This document shows positions 1 through 7,678 of a DNA stretch of 43,538 nucleotides, in pieces. The DNA comes from Bifidobacterium leontopitheci (GTDB taxonomy: Bacteria > Actinomycetota > Actinomycetes > Actinomycetales > Bifidobacteriaceae). Each line of letters starts with the position of its first letter. The stretch's first letter is position 1. The notes beneath the pieces are model-generated. The model saw only the letters and a list, made by a program, of their open reading frames with translations, was not told the origin of the DNA and did no database searches. Location of the stretch: contig NZ_WBVT01000028.1 in NCBI RefSeq assembly GCF_009193355.1, forward strand, positions 1 to 43,538, read 5' to 3'. Made by a program: the position numbers and the translations under genes.

Positions 1-72
1 TCCAGCGAGTGGTCGACGCGCCGCTACCTCGACATGTCCCGACTCGGTGAGAACGTACACGAAGCGAACTGA
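1..72 (+). CDS. 3' end of an unidentified gene (partial)
   Basis: Frame 1 is open from the window edge and ends at a TGA at 70-72, giving 23 C-terminal residues finishing in GENVHEAN. The stop lies 7 bp before the convergent stop codon of the next gene (79-81), which fits a real tail-to-tail gene end. There is too little sequence to name a family, and a short chance open frame at the edge cannot be excluded. Confidence 0.35.
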   Translation, partial: SSEWSTRRYLDMSRLGENVHEAN

Positions 73-78
73 TCATCG

Positions 79-2433
79 TCACAGGGACGGGCGAGAACCA
101 AAGTGCGCAAGAAATCGGGCACTACCATTGGCCGCTGCCTTTAGCATTTTCTCGGAAAACGGCACATTCTCTATCCCCCATGCATCGATACCGTTTGCGA
201 CAGTCTTAAAGATTGTCACTACGTTGTCAGCGCTACTGCCGAATCGTTCATCATAAAAACGGATGATGCGGTGGGTTTCGCTCTGCTTAAACACATCATT
301 CATCGCGTTTGAAAGGGATTCGCTGCCTGGATGAAGGGACATATATCGGGCAATAAGCCAAGCATCGGCATCTGCAAGGATATCTGCGTATCCAAACCCC
401 TTACCGTTTTGGAGACTTCCCAGATGGGAATTCAACCATGTCGACAGATTCCCGGGGTTTTCTCGTACGTAAGACCCCCAGATTTGCAACAAATCCAGAG
501 GCCATCCACCTAGATCTCCGAGACCGTATTTCTTTATGTCGTCTTCCACTCCCCAAGAAAGGTATCCTAAGGCAGTAGCTGCCATATGGGCGATATCCCG
601 TCGAGGCAGGGTCCCTTTGATGGATGGTTGTTTTCCGCATGTGATGGCACAGTACTGTCTTGCCGTTTCAAGATCTGACGGGCTACTGGCTTCCGGCGTA
701 TACAGTGTCCATAGTCCAGCATACCCGTTGCCCCAGTACTCCGGCTTACGGAGCCACTCTAGAATAAATTCACCAATAAATCCTGTATAGGAACTGACCG
801 AAGATTGTTGCAACATGGTCTTGCATTTTTCCTCAGTGTCGATGGTCCATTTCAGCAGAGGATCATCCTTTGGCGTCTCAGGGTCGGGGTCGGGAGATGG
901 TTCCGCAGGTGAGGGAATAAGAGAGTTGCAAGCAGCAACCTGTCCGGAATAGGCGACGCGGTCGAGATCCCAACCTCGGTTTTGATAGTTTGTGATTTCT
1001 GTGAACTGGTCATATGCCCAAGCGTCAGGAATCGGGAAACCGAGATTACCGGAAAAGCCAGTGGACATATCGGATACGAATGCACTGCTTGCATAACCGG
1101 CTTTAATGATTCGCGTGCAAATATTGCACGATGCATAAATCCCAATGCCATAGCCTCCGTTGAGTGAGGAATGAACAGCTCTGAAATATGGCAGAATGTT
1201 GCTGGTGACCTGATTGTCGGTGGCGTCGAAGTCCACTGCGAAGTAGATGTGCGTGGGCGGGATGCCGAGACGCTGCGCAGCCTCGCGTGCCTTTTTGGCA
1301 TGCTGTGCTCCTGTGGCGGCGGTGAAGTATTCCAATTTGTTGGAGTACTCCTGATAGATGGGGAAGAATTTCATACCGCCCTTGGTGATGCGTTCAAGCT
1401 CCCCGGGGCGGATTGCCTTAAAATACTGGTCGGGCGTTAATGTCTCCTGTTTCGGCTCGGTCAGGTAGCGTCCCACGATTTCGTATCCATTCGCCTTGAG
1501 TGTTGCAAGCCGGTCACTGGTGATTTCGAAGCGGGTGTCGCATGCGACGCAGTAGCGATCCGGGTCGCCTTTGGATGTCAGCAGGCTCATCCATGTGGTC
1601 GAATCGACTTCACCGGTGACGATAAGCGCGTAGCGCTGCTGGAATGCCTTCACCATTGCGGCGAATTGGTCATTCCATACGGTATCGGGATTGTTTTCGG
1701 CTCCGTTGCAGGCAAGGGCGACGCTAGCAAGCCACACCCAATTTGGAAAGTTTGCGGCGTTAGCCTTGGTGATGGTCTTCAGCCGTCCACGGGTACCGGT
1801 GCCGAAGTTGCCAGTCGCCTCGCTGGGAGAGAATCCTTCCAGTGCCTGCAGCACTTGAATCAGAGCAGTGTTCATCTCACGACCGTACAGGCCGTCGGTG
1901 GGAATGATGCCGGTGTAGGAGCGGTACTTGCGGTTGATGCTCTGTTGTGCCATTCGAATGGAAGCGGTACCTCCGTAGTTGGATAGCAGCACGAATTGTT
2001 TCATCGACAGCAGAGCGCCCATGATGTCCACATCAACGCTGGAATCACCATCGATGCCCATGTCGCTCTTGAGCTCTTCGATTGCATTGCCGGTGCCGCT
2101 GTAGAAATGCTGCGTGATACTTCCGGCTCCGGTGGAGTATCCCTTGCACCAGAGCGCGCCTTGAATGATGGCGTACACGTTAGAAGTGGCTGTGGCATTG
2201 TCGGCCTGTTGCTGGACGCCTTTCGGATAGCGCTGTGAAAACAGTCGCCGGCTGGACGGTCCGAAATTGTCTGCTGTTGACTGGATGCCGAGTTCGATTT
2301 GCAGTGCCCGCGTCAGTGCGTAGATGGTCGCCCAGCCAGTCAGGCCGTCTTCTGCCACCTTCTTGAATCGGGAATCGCTTCCGTAAGTCTTGTTCAACCA
2401 CTGCTGGGTTTGCAGTACCATTCGATCTGTCAT
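79..2433 (-). CDS. Peptidoglycan-binding/DUF1906 glycoside-hydrolase-like protein with novel C-terminal domain
   Basis: A 784-residue protein. The start at 2433 is preceded by AGGAGG with 5 nt spacing; the frame stays open upstream to 2526 but without a ribosome site there. Residues ~1-70, 85-155, 159-225 and 230-285 look like successive peptidoglycan-binding-type helical modules (motifs such as EDGLTGWATIYALTRALQ and TGEVDSTTW). Residues ~290-505 match the DUF1906 (Rv2525c-like) TIM-barrel, with IYFAVDFDATD and an AYDQF segment. A Pro/Asp-rich linker (~506-525) leads to a ~260-residue C-terminal domain I do not recognise, with a GDLGGWPLDLLQIWGSY motif. There is no N-terminal signal peptide or membrane segment, odd for a wall-active protein. 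Third positions are more mixed than in neighbouring genes, suggesting acquisition. A role in cell-wall hydrolysis or interbacterial lysis is inferred only. Confidence 0.75.
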   Translation of the reverse strand: MTDRMVLQTQQWLNKTYGSDSRFKKVAEDGLTGWATIYALTRALQIELGIQSTADNFGPSSRRLFSQRYPKGVQQQADNATATSNVYAIIQGALWCKGYSTGAGSITQHFYSGTGNAIEELKSDMGIDGDSSVDVDIMGALLSMKQFVLLSNYGGTASIRMAQQSINRKYRSYTGIIPTDGLYGREMNTALIQVLQALEGFSPSEATGNFGTGTRGRLKTITKANAANFPNWVWLASVALACNGAENNPDTVWNDQFAAMVKAFQQRYALIVTGEVDSTTWMSLLTSKGDPDRYCVACDTRFEITSDRLATLKANGYEIVGRYLTEPKQETLTPDQYFKAIRPGELERITKGGMKFFPIYQEYSNKLEYFTAATGAQHAKKAREAAQRLGIPPTHIYFAVDFDATDNQVTSNILPYFRAVHSSLNGGYGIGIYASCNICTRIIKAGYASSAFVSDMSTGFSGNLGFPIPDAWAYDQFTEITNYQNRGWDLDRVAYSGQVAACNSLIPSPAEPSPDPDPETPKDDPLLKWTIDTEEKCKTMLQQSSVSSYTGFIGEFILEWLRKPEYWGNGYAGLWTLYTPEASSPSDLETARQYCAITCGKQPSIKGTLPRRDIAHMAATALGYLSWGVEDDIKKYGLGDLGGWPLDLLQIWGSYVRENPGNLSTWLNSHLGSLQNGKGFGYADILADADAWLIARYMSLHPGSESLSNAMNDVFKQSETHRIIRFYDERFGSSADNVVTIFKTVANGIDAWGIENVPFSEKMLKAAANGSARFLAHFGSRPSL

Positions 2434-2604
2434 GATGTCCTCCTGGGATTGTTTCGTGAGGGCGGCGGAATTGCCGCCTTCACTCCTACTGCCAGGAGAG
2501 GGAGGATTGTTAACCGTTATTGTCACGTCATTTGACAGCTCTGATTGGATACGGTCGGCTACCTATCAACAGATGTCCAGATGAGCCGCGCTTCACGGCA
2601 ATCT

Positions 2605-3963
2605 TCATGCCGGCGCGGTTCCGGCCAGGTGCAGTTCGTAGGCGAGCCGGTAGTAGTCCACCAGACGATCCACCAGCGCCGGCCACGTGCGGCTGCGAAC
2701 CGTTTCGAATCCGGCCTGTCCCATGCCGTGCCGCTGGTTCGCGTCGCCTGCCAGTCGCTCCACCGCGGCGCGCAGATCATGGTCATCCGCAGGGTCGAAC
2801 AATAATCCGGTACGGCCGTCATCCACCAGATCGAGCGGACCGCCCGCGGCCGGTGCGACCACCGGCAGGCCACTCGCCATCGCCTCCTGAATGGTCTGGC
2901 CGAACGTCTCCTCCGCACCGGTGTGCACGAACACGTCGAGCGCGGCATAGGCGTTCGCCAGATCCTCGCCGTGCAGCATGCCGGTGAACACGGCGTCCGG
3001 CAGCAGCTCCTCAAGCTGTTCCTCGCACGGGCCGCCGCCGACAATCACCAATTGGATTCCCAATCCGGCCAGCGCGGCAAGCCGGTCCACCTGCTTTTCC
3101 GGTGCGAGCCTGCCTACATAGCCGACAACCGGAAGCGTCCCGCTGTGACTCCACTGCCGGTGCAGTCGGGCCGCCTCCGCGCTCGCGGCCCGGGACGGGT
3201 TGAACAGGCTTACGTCGACCCCGCGACCCCACTGGTAAATGAGCCGCGCGTCGACGCCGAACGACTCGAGCCGTGCTTTCGCCTGATCGGTGGGCGCCAA
3301 GGTGAGCGTCGCCATGTTGTGCATCTTCGCGATGCGTGCGCCTACAATCTGTTCGGCGCCGTCGCCTGCGGCACGGCCGATCTTGCGCAGCCAGCCGGTG
3401 TGCTTCTTCGGCAGCACGCTGTTGGCCGCGCTGTCGATCGCCTCACGGGCGAAACGCCGGGCGTACTGCGCAACATCGGTCTGGTAGATCGCCACCGTGG
3501 GGACGTCGAGCCGTCTGCCTGCAATCAGTGCAGCGTGACCGAGCTTCGAGATCGGCGCGGCCACGTGGATGATGTCCGGTTTTGGTCCGTCCTTGATGGT
3601 CCTGATCACCGAGGATTTCGTCGGAATCGCCACGTTGAACTGCTGGATCGGCCATGTCGGCACCGCGCTCACCGGGTAGCCGTCGACCATGTCGCCTTGC
3701 GGCGCCGGGCCGGGGGCGATGACCCGCGCGTCGAAGCCGCGTTCGGCGAACCGTGCCAGGATGTGCCTGACGCTGCCGCTCACCCCGTTGGTCTGTTCGA
3801 GTGAGGATTCGCTGACTATCAGGACCGAAAGGGGACGCCGGTTTGCGGTGTCTGCCGGTCCGGCGTCATCCTGCGGCGCGGTGCGTTGGTGCGGTTGCGT
3901 TTCAGCGGCGACGATGTGGGCGGTGTCGGCGTGGGTGGAAGTTGCGATTACATGGGCGGTCAT
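2605..3963 (-). CDS. GT4-family glycosyltransferase (GDP-mannose-type alpha-mannosyltransferase-like)
   Basis: A 452-residue cytosolic retaining glycosyltransferase with the two-Rossmann GT-B fold. After a ~45-residue variable N-terminus, the donor-independent first domain begins at PLSVLIVSESSLEQTNGVSG. The second domain shows VGYVGRLAPEKQVDRL and the EX7E-type motif EETFGQTIQEAMASGLPVV. The overall pattern resembles actinobacterial MgtA/PimB-like alpha-mannosyltransferases acting on glycolipids, but the acceptor cannot be read from sequence. On the minus strand, TACACT (3972-3977) ends 8 nt before the ATG and no Shine-Dalgarno is visible, which is consistent with a leaderless mRNA. The gene stands alone, with the wall-binding protein 170 bp downstream on the same strand. 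Confidence 0.85.
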   Translation of the reverse strand: MTAHVIATSTHADTAHIVAAETQPHQRTAPQDDAGPADTANRRPLSVLIVSESSLEQTNGVSGSVRHILARFAERGFDARVIAPGPAPQGDMVDGYPVSAVPTWPIQQFNVAIPTKSSVIRTIKDGPKPDIIHVAAPISKLGHAALIAGRRLDVPTVAIYQTDVAQYARRFAREAIDSAANSVLPKKHTGWLRKIGRAAGDGAEQIVGARIAKMHNMATLTLAPTDQAKARLESFGVDARLIYQWGRGVDVSLFNPSRAASAEAARLHRQWSHSGTLPVVGYVGRLAPEKQVDRLAALAGLGIQLVIVGGGPCEEQLEELLPDAVFTGMLHGEDLANAYAALDVFVHTGAEETFGQTIQEAMASGLPVVAPAAGGPLDLVDDGRTGLLFDPADDHDLRAAVERLAGDANQRHGMGQAGFETVRSRTWPALVDRLVDYYRLAYELHLAGTAPA

Positions 3964-4126
3964 AGCAACTCAGTGTAGATATGCAGGCGCCTACGTACCT
4001 TCCTGTGCGAACGGTGTTCATCGTGGCGTCGCGATCTGTTCAGCCGAATGACGCCATGCCGTTCGGGGAGGCCTGCCGGTGCCGGATGCGTGAGGTGCGG
4101 GCGTGGGGCGTAATCGGCTTCATGCC

Positions 4127-4258
4127 TTATGCCAGAGGGTCGGCTGCTCCTCGTTCATCCTGCGCATCGAGGTCGTCTTCGACGGAGTATGCCGACATGA
4201 CCGGCGCCTTCGTCTTCAGCAGATAGGTCTCCGCGAAATCAAGTGTGGTGAACGTCAT
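4127..4258 (-). CDS. Small unknown protein, 43 aa, with very strong RBS
   Basis: ATG at 4258 is preceded by an almost ideal ribosome site (AAAAAAGGAGG, 6 nt before the ATG), far better than those of most genes here. The product has 43 residues, begins MTFTTLDFAETYLLKTKAPV and ends in an acidic stretch (EDDLDAQDERGAADPLA). It has no cysteine, no signal peptide and no transmembrane segment. I recognise no family. Its size, hydrophobic-then-acidic layout and leader-like motif could fit a modified-peptide precursor, a small regulatory peptide or a stress peptide, but no maturation enzyme is adjacent. A longer frame upstream (to 4381) lacks a ribosome site, so the short form is preferred. Confidence 0.5.
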   Translation of the reverse strand: MTFTTLDFAETYLLKTKAPVMSAYSVEDDLDAQDERGAADPLA

Positions 4259-4481
4259 CGCATACCTCCTTTTTTGTGCGATTGGGGGATGTGTCAGTGT
4301 GTTGGATTCCTTCGTTCCCCCTATTCGAAGGTGTCTATCATGAAAACACGGATGCCGGTGCCGATGCAAGGGGTTCGTCATCGGCGTAATCTATGACAGG
4401 CTGAAAAACGGCGGAATCGTTGGAATTGCAAGGGGTTAACGGGTTGTGAACATGCCGTGAACGCGACACGACACGCCGAAG

Positions 4482-4509
4482 TTGGCTTTTTCTGATTCTC
4501 CTGTAATAT
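4482..4509 (+). promoter_or_regulatory. Promoter of tRNA-Asp
   Basis: TTGGCT (4482-4487) and TAATAT (4504-4509) are separated by 16 nt and lie 28 nt upstream of the mature tRNA 5' end, a good sigma-70-type match. The surrounding sequence is AT-rich relative to the rest of the window. Confidence 0.6.
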
Positions 4510-4537
4510 TGTCATTCGTTGCTTCAAGCAAGCACAC

Positions 4538-4611
4538 GGCCCCGTAGCTCAGTTGGTTAGAGCGCCGCCCTGTCACGGCGGAGGTCACCGGTTCAAGTCC
4601 GGCCGGGGTCG
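4538..4611 (+). tRNA. tRNA-Asp (GTC)
   Basis: A 74-nt cloverleaf: acceptor GGCCCCG pairs with CGGGGTC, the D arm is GCTC/GAGC, the anticodon loop CTGTCAC gives anticodon GTC, and the T arm contains GGTTCAAGT. The discriminator base is G and CCA is not encoded. A TTTTTT run follows immediately. Canonical residues and pairings make this assignment secure. Confidence 0.96.
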
Positions 4612-4680
4612 CTTTTTTATATCTTCCCCCTGTTTTCCTGATATTCGCAGTTTGTTTTCCGTGACCACTTGACGGCTTGT

Positions 4681-4726
4681 AGCGGCAAACGGACGGTTCC
4701 GCGCCTGATGGCGGCCGTTTGCCGCT
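4681..4726. repeat. Inverted repeat, 12-bp perfect arms
   Basis: AGCGGCAAACGG (4681-4692) and its exact complement CCGTTTGCCGCT (4715-4726) flank 22 nt. It lies between tRNA-Asp and the convergent esterase, just before a second, longer hairpin, so it may help terminate transcription from either side. No T-run follows. Confidence 0.6.
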
Positions 4727-4742
4727 GCAAGTCATACCGTTC

Positions 4743-4790
4743 TGGTCGATAACGGACGCAAATCGGCTGTTTTGCGTCCGTTATCGACCA
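4743..4790. repeat. Perfect 20-bp inverted repeat, 8-nt loop
   Basis: Arms 4743-4762 and 4771-4790 are exactly complementary (TGGTCGATAACGGACGCAAA and its reverse complement) around the loop TCGGCTGT. It sits between the convergent tRNA-Asp and esterase genes. It is a candidate bidirectional terminator without a U-tract. The sequence is not shared with the other hairpins of the window. Confidence 0.75.
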
Positions 4791-4872
4791 TCATCGGGCG
4801 GCCGGCGGTGGAAAACGGCCGCCGGCACTCCAACAGTCAGCCCGACCACCCACCGAACCCCGCAATCACCAA

Positions 4873-5721
4873 TCACCGCAGCGTGCGACGCATCCAGTCG
4901 ACGGCGAGATCGGGCCAGACCTGCACGCACGGCACCACATTCGCCGGATCGCACTCGCCGGCCGCTCCCCGCGATCCCGCGCGCGCCGTTTCCGCCGTGC
5001 CCAGCGACAATCCGTGCCCGCCTTCCGGGAACAGGTGCGCCTCGACGCTCACCCCGGCGGCACGGCAGGCGCGGATCAGCATCAGCGTGTTCTCCACCGG
5101 AACGGTCGGATCGGTCATCGTATGCCAGGCGAACACCGGCGGCGTGGCCGCGTCGATATGCCGCTCAATGGACAGCAGATCCAGCAGCCGCTCGTCATGC
5201 CGACTCTCCGGCCCGAGCAGCGTGCTGATGCTCTTGCGATGCGTGAACTCGCCGGCGGTGATCACCGGATAGCCGAGCAGCAGCGCGTCCGGCCGCACCT
5301 CGGCAGGCTCAAACCCATGGGCGCGCAGCTCGCCGTCGCTGGATGAGGTCGCCAGGTTGCCGGCCAGATGACCGCCCGCCGAGAAGCCGATCACCGCCAC
5401 CTTGCGCGCGTCCGCATGCCATTCGACGGCATTGTCCCGGATGAGTCGCATCGTTTCGGCCGCCTGCAGCAGCGCCACCGGATACCGGCTGGGCGCGCAC
5501 GAATAGCGCAGGATGAACACGTGGAAGCCGGCCGCGAGGAACCGCAGCGCCACCGGTTCGCTCTCGCGGTCGGAGGTCATCGCGTATCCGCCGCCTGGCA
5601 GGATCAGCAGCGCAGGTCGCGTACGGTCCGGATCCATCTCGTCGCTGTTGTCGATGACGTACCCGGTCAGTCGCGCCTCCGACCCGTCAATGCCCGCGAT
5701 GACCCGTTCGATGTACTGCAT
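4873..5721 (-). CDS. Alpha/beta-hydrolase esterase (acetyl esterase/xylan esterase-like)
   Basis: A 282-residue cytosolic alpha/beta hydrolase. The start at 5721 has AGGAGG with 5 nt spacing; a start at 5766 with GGGAG is a weaker alternative. The oxyanion-hole segment LPGGGYAMTSDRE is followed by the nucleophile elbow GFSAGGHLAG (Ser in GxSxG), an acidic residue in TMTDPTVPVENT, and the catalytic His in FPEGGHGLSLG. This order fits the family that de-esterifies acetylated or short-chain acylated sugars and similar substrates; the true substrate is unknown. An extra ~25-residue stretch after the His motif (AGSRGAAGECDPANVVPC) includes two cysteines. The gene is divergent from the DUF2974 gene across ~90 bp. 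Confidence 0.82.
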   Translation of the reverse strand: MQYIERVIAGIDGSEARLTGYVIDNSDEMDPDRTRPALLILPGGGYAMTSDRESEPVALRFLAAGFHVFILRYSCAPSRYPVALLQAAETMRLIRDNAVEWHADARKVAVIGFSAGGHLAGNLATSSSDGELRAHGFEPAEVRPDALLLGYPVITAGEFTHRKSISTLLGPESRHDERLLDLLSIERHIDAATPPVFAWHTMTDPTVPVENTLMLIRACRAAGVSVEAHLFPEGGHGLSLGTAETARAGSRGAAGECDPANVVPCVQVWPDLAVDWMRRTLR

Positions 5722-5812
5722 GGCCGCCTCCTGTGACGTGCGCCGTTCCGTCGTTCGTTTCGGCATCAACACTACTCCCGTATGCCGTTCGAGGCCACTA
5801 CAATATGGCCGT

Positions 5813-7033
5813 ATGGGCACTATCATCGACGAAACCCGCAACGATTTCATCACCTTCGCCGAACGGCCGTTCAATGAGATGGACAGTCTGATACTTGCGC
5901 AGCTGGCCTATGCTCGCATGCCTGGCAATGTGCCGCGGCTGGAGGATGGCCAGGTGGGTGGTCGTGCGGGCGCCCCTGTGGGCGGTTCCGCGGACGACGG
6001 TTCCGCGGCATCGCTCCTGCCGATGGTGGGTCTGCGCGACCTGTTGCGAGCCGAATGCTACGACGCCATGTTCGGCCGGGTGTGGGAGCCGGCGATGAAC
6101 GTCGACCTGTTGCGCGCGATGTGCGAGAACCCGCGGTGGCGTGGCGTGCGCGTGGGCGGGTATGTGAGCGAATTCGAGCCGGAGGAGACCAAGCAGTTCT
6201 CGGCGTGCGCGTTCGAGGTGGGCGACGGCTCGCTGTATGTGGCGTTCCGCGGCACGGACAGTTCCATCGTCGGCTGGCAGGAGGATTTCATGATGGCGTT
6301 CCGACGTCCGGTTCCCTCGCAGGAGGCCGCCGTCCGCTATCTTCGGCGGGTGGCCGGGCTGTGGTCTGGTCCGATCCGCGTCGGCGGGCACTCCAAGGGC
6401 GGCAATCTGGCGGTGTATGCGGCAGCCGGAGCGCCTTCGGATGTGCAGCGGCGCATCGTCGGCGTGTACTCGCATGACGGTCCTGGATTCGACCGTGAGT
6501 TCCGTGACGGGGCCGGCTACGGGCGCATCGCCGGCAGGGTGCACAAGTCGGTGCCGGAGGCGTCCGTCATCGGCATGCTGTTCGAGGACCGCGAGGACGT
6601 GGCGGACGGCTATACGGTCGTGCGCAGCGACGGCATCGGCATCATGCAGCATTTCGCGCTCAACTGGCAGGTGAAGGACGGCGAATTCGAGCGCGCGGAC
6701 GGCCTGAGCGCGGGCGCGCGGTATGCGGCGCGCACGATCAACGGGTGGATGGCCTCCTATGACGACGACCATCGCAGGCGGTTCATCGAGCAGCTGTTCG
6801 CGGTGCTCGGCGCGACCGGGTGCGCCACGTTCGGCGAGCTGACCTCGCATTGGCGGCAGTCACTGCCGGCCATGCTGGCGGCCGCGCGTGGCATCGACGC
6901 CGAGGATCGTGAGGTCGCGCTCGCCGTGCTCAAGGGATTGGCCTCCACCGCGGCGTCGACCATGACGTCGACCATGACATCCACGGTGACGTCTGCGGTG
7001 GTTCCGGCAAGGCCGAACGTCGACGAAATATAA
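5813..7033 (+). CDS. DUF2974 (Mbeg1-like) lipase-fold protein
   Basis: A 406-residue protein of the DUF2974 family, which has an alpha/beta-hydrolase core like class 3 lipases. The N-terminus contains the family-typical FNEMDSLILAQLAYAR. VAFRGTDSSIVGWQEDF is followed by GGHSKGGNLAVYAAA with the likely nucleophile Ser in a GHSKG elbow, and then HDGPGF. There is no signal peptide. The biochemical role of this family is poorly established. The start is chosen at 5813 because TACAAT (5799-5804) ends exactly 8 nt before this ATG with no Shine-Dalgarno, a leaderless layout. The C-terminus carries a short Thr/Ser/Met repeat (STMTSTMTSTVTS) encoded by a ~12-bp tandem repeat at 6955-7000. Confidence 0.8.
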   Translation: MGTIIDETRNDFITFAERPFNEMDSLILAQLAYARMPGNVPRLEDGQVGGRAGAPVGGSADDGSAASLLPMVGLRDLLRAECYDAMFGRVWEPAMNVDLLRAMCENPRWRGVRVGGYVSEFEPEETKQFSACAFEVGDGSLYVAFRGTDSSIVGWQEDFMMAFRRPVPSQEAAVRYLRRVAGLWSGPIRVGGHSKGGNLAVYAAAGAPSDVQRRIVGVYSHDGPGFDREFRDGAGYGRIAGRVHKSVPEASVIGMLFEDREDVADGYTVVRSDGIGIMQHFALNWQVKDGEFERADGLSAGARYAARTINGWMASYDDDHRRRFIEQLFAVLGATGCATFGELTSHWRQSLPAMLAAARGIDAEDREVALAVLKGLASTAASTMTSTMTSTVTSAVVPARPNVDEI

Positions 7034-7103
7034 AGGTAAGGAAAGGGTAAAAAATATTATTTTATGTTGTTATCGTTAACGACTCGCCGGTGAATCGTTT
7101 TAT

Positions 7104-7109
7104 TTGACA
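7104..7109 (+). promoter_or_regulatory. Possible -35 element before the small zinc-finger ORF
   Basis: A consensus TTGACA lies in an AT-rich 70-bp stretch after the DUF2974 gene. The best -10-like sequence downstream, TACGTT in a TGCTACGTT context, is about 20 nt away, longer than ideal. It is the most plausible promoter for the ORF at 7209. Confidence 0.35.
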
Positions 7110-7208
7110 ATAACGTAGGGCCGCTTTGCTACGTTCGGGCGATAGGTCATGCACCAGGAGGTGCATGGCGAGAAGGGCCGAAAGACTTACAAGGAAGCAG
7201 GTAACATC

Positions 7209-7367
7209 ATGTCCACGCAATGCCATATCGCCGGATGCCACAACCCCGCCGAGAGCGAGGGGCTGTGCGCACGTCATTTCACCCGCGCGCTGATCTACGG
7301 TCAGGTGCGCGTGACCCGTCCCCGCGCGTTGGCCGCATGCGCGGTCGCCGGCCGCGCCGACGCCTGA
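7209..7367 (+). CDS. Small zinc-finger-like protein, 52 aa
   Basis: A 52-residue basic protein starting MSTQCHIAGCHNPAESEGLC. The Cys/His arrangement CHIAGC...GLCARHF resembles the C-x4-C...GLCxxH zinc-knuckle found in many small phage or mobile-element proteins and at the N-terminus of some HNH proteins. The ATG follows a loose ribosome site (AAGGAAGCAGG). The upstream TTGACA at 7104 supports transcription. Function is unknown; a nucleic-acid-binding role is inferred from the metal-ligand pattern only. Confidence 0.5.
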   Translation: MSTQCHIAGCHNPAESEGLCARHFTRALIYGQVRVTRPRALAACAVAGRADA

Positions 7368-7678
7368 TTGAGGGCACCCTGAGCGAAGACGATCGTTCGG
7401 CTGGCGGCCGCACCGCATGTATGACGTCGTACATTGATGGCCGTCGTCGAAGCGTATCGTCATGCCGGTGAGCGGCCATTCAATTCAGGATACATTCAGA
7501 AAAGTATCAGCGAAGATACGCCGATTACGTCGGCTCCTTCGAGCGGCATTCCAGTGCAGTGCCAAACTTCCCTTGCATAGTTGCAGTCAGATTCCGCTAT
7601 GAGCGCATCGCGCACCCCACAAGGACGCGCATCCGCCCGGAACAAGCATCCGACTGAACAACGAACGCAAGGAGCGTC
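7368..7678. other. Intergenic stretch before the ABC exporter
   Basis: I see no credible gene here. There are spaced ATTCA motifs around 7488-7506 (ATTCAATTCAGGATACATTC) followed by GTATCAGCGAAGATAC, a 5-bp dyad. These could be regulator sites for the exporter genes that start at 7679, but this is speculative. AAGGAG four nt before the ATG at 7679 is the ribosome site. Confidence 0.3.

Noticed and set aside
4436..4735. Minus-strand 99-codon frame over tRNA-Asp
   Set aside because: Its central peptide is simply the translated complement of the tRNA, a well-known annotation artefact.
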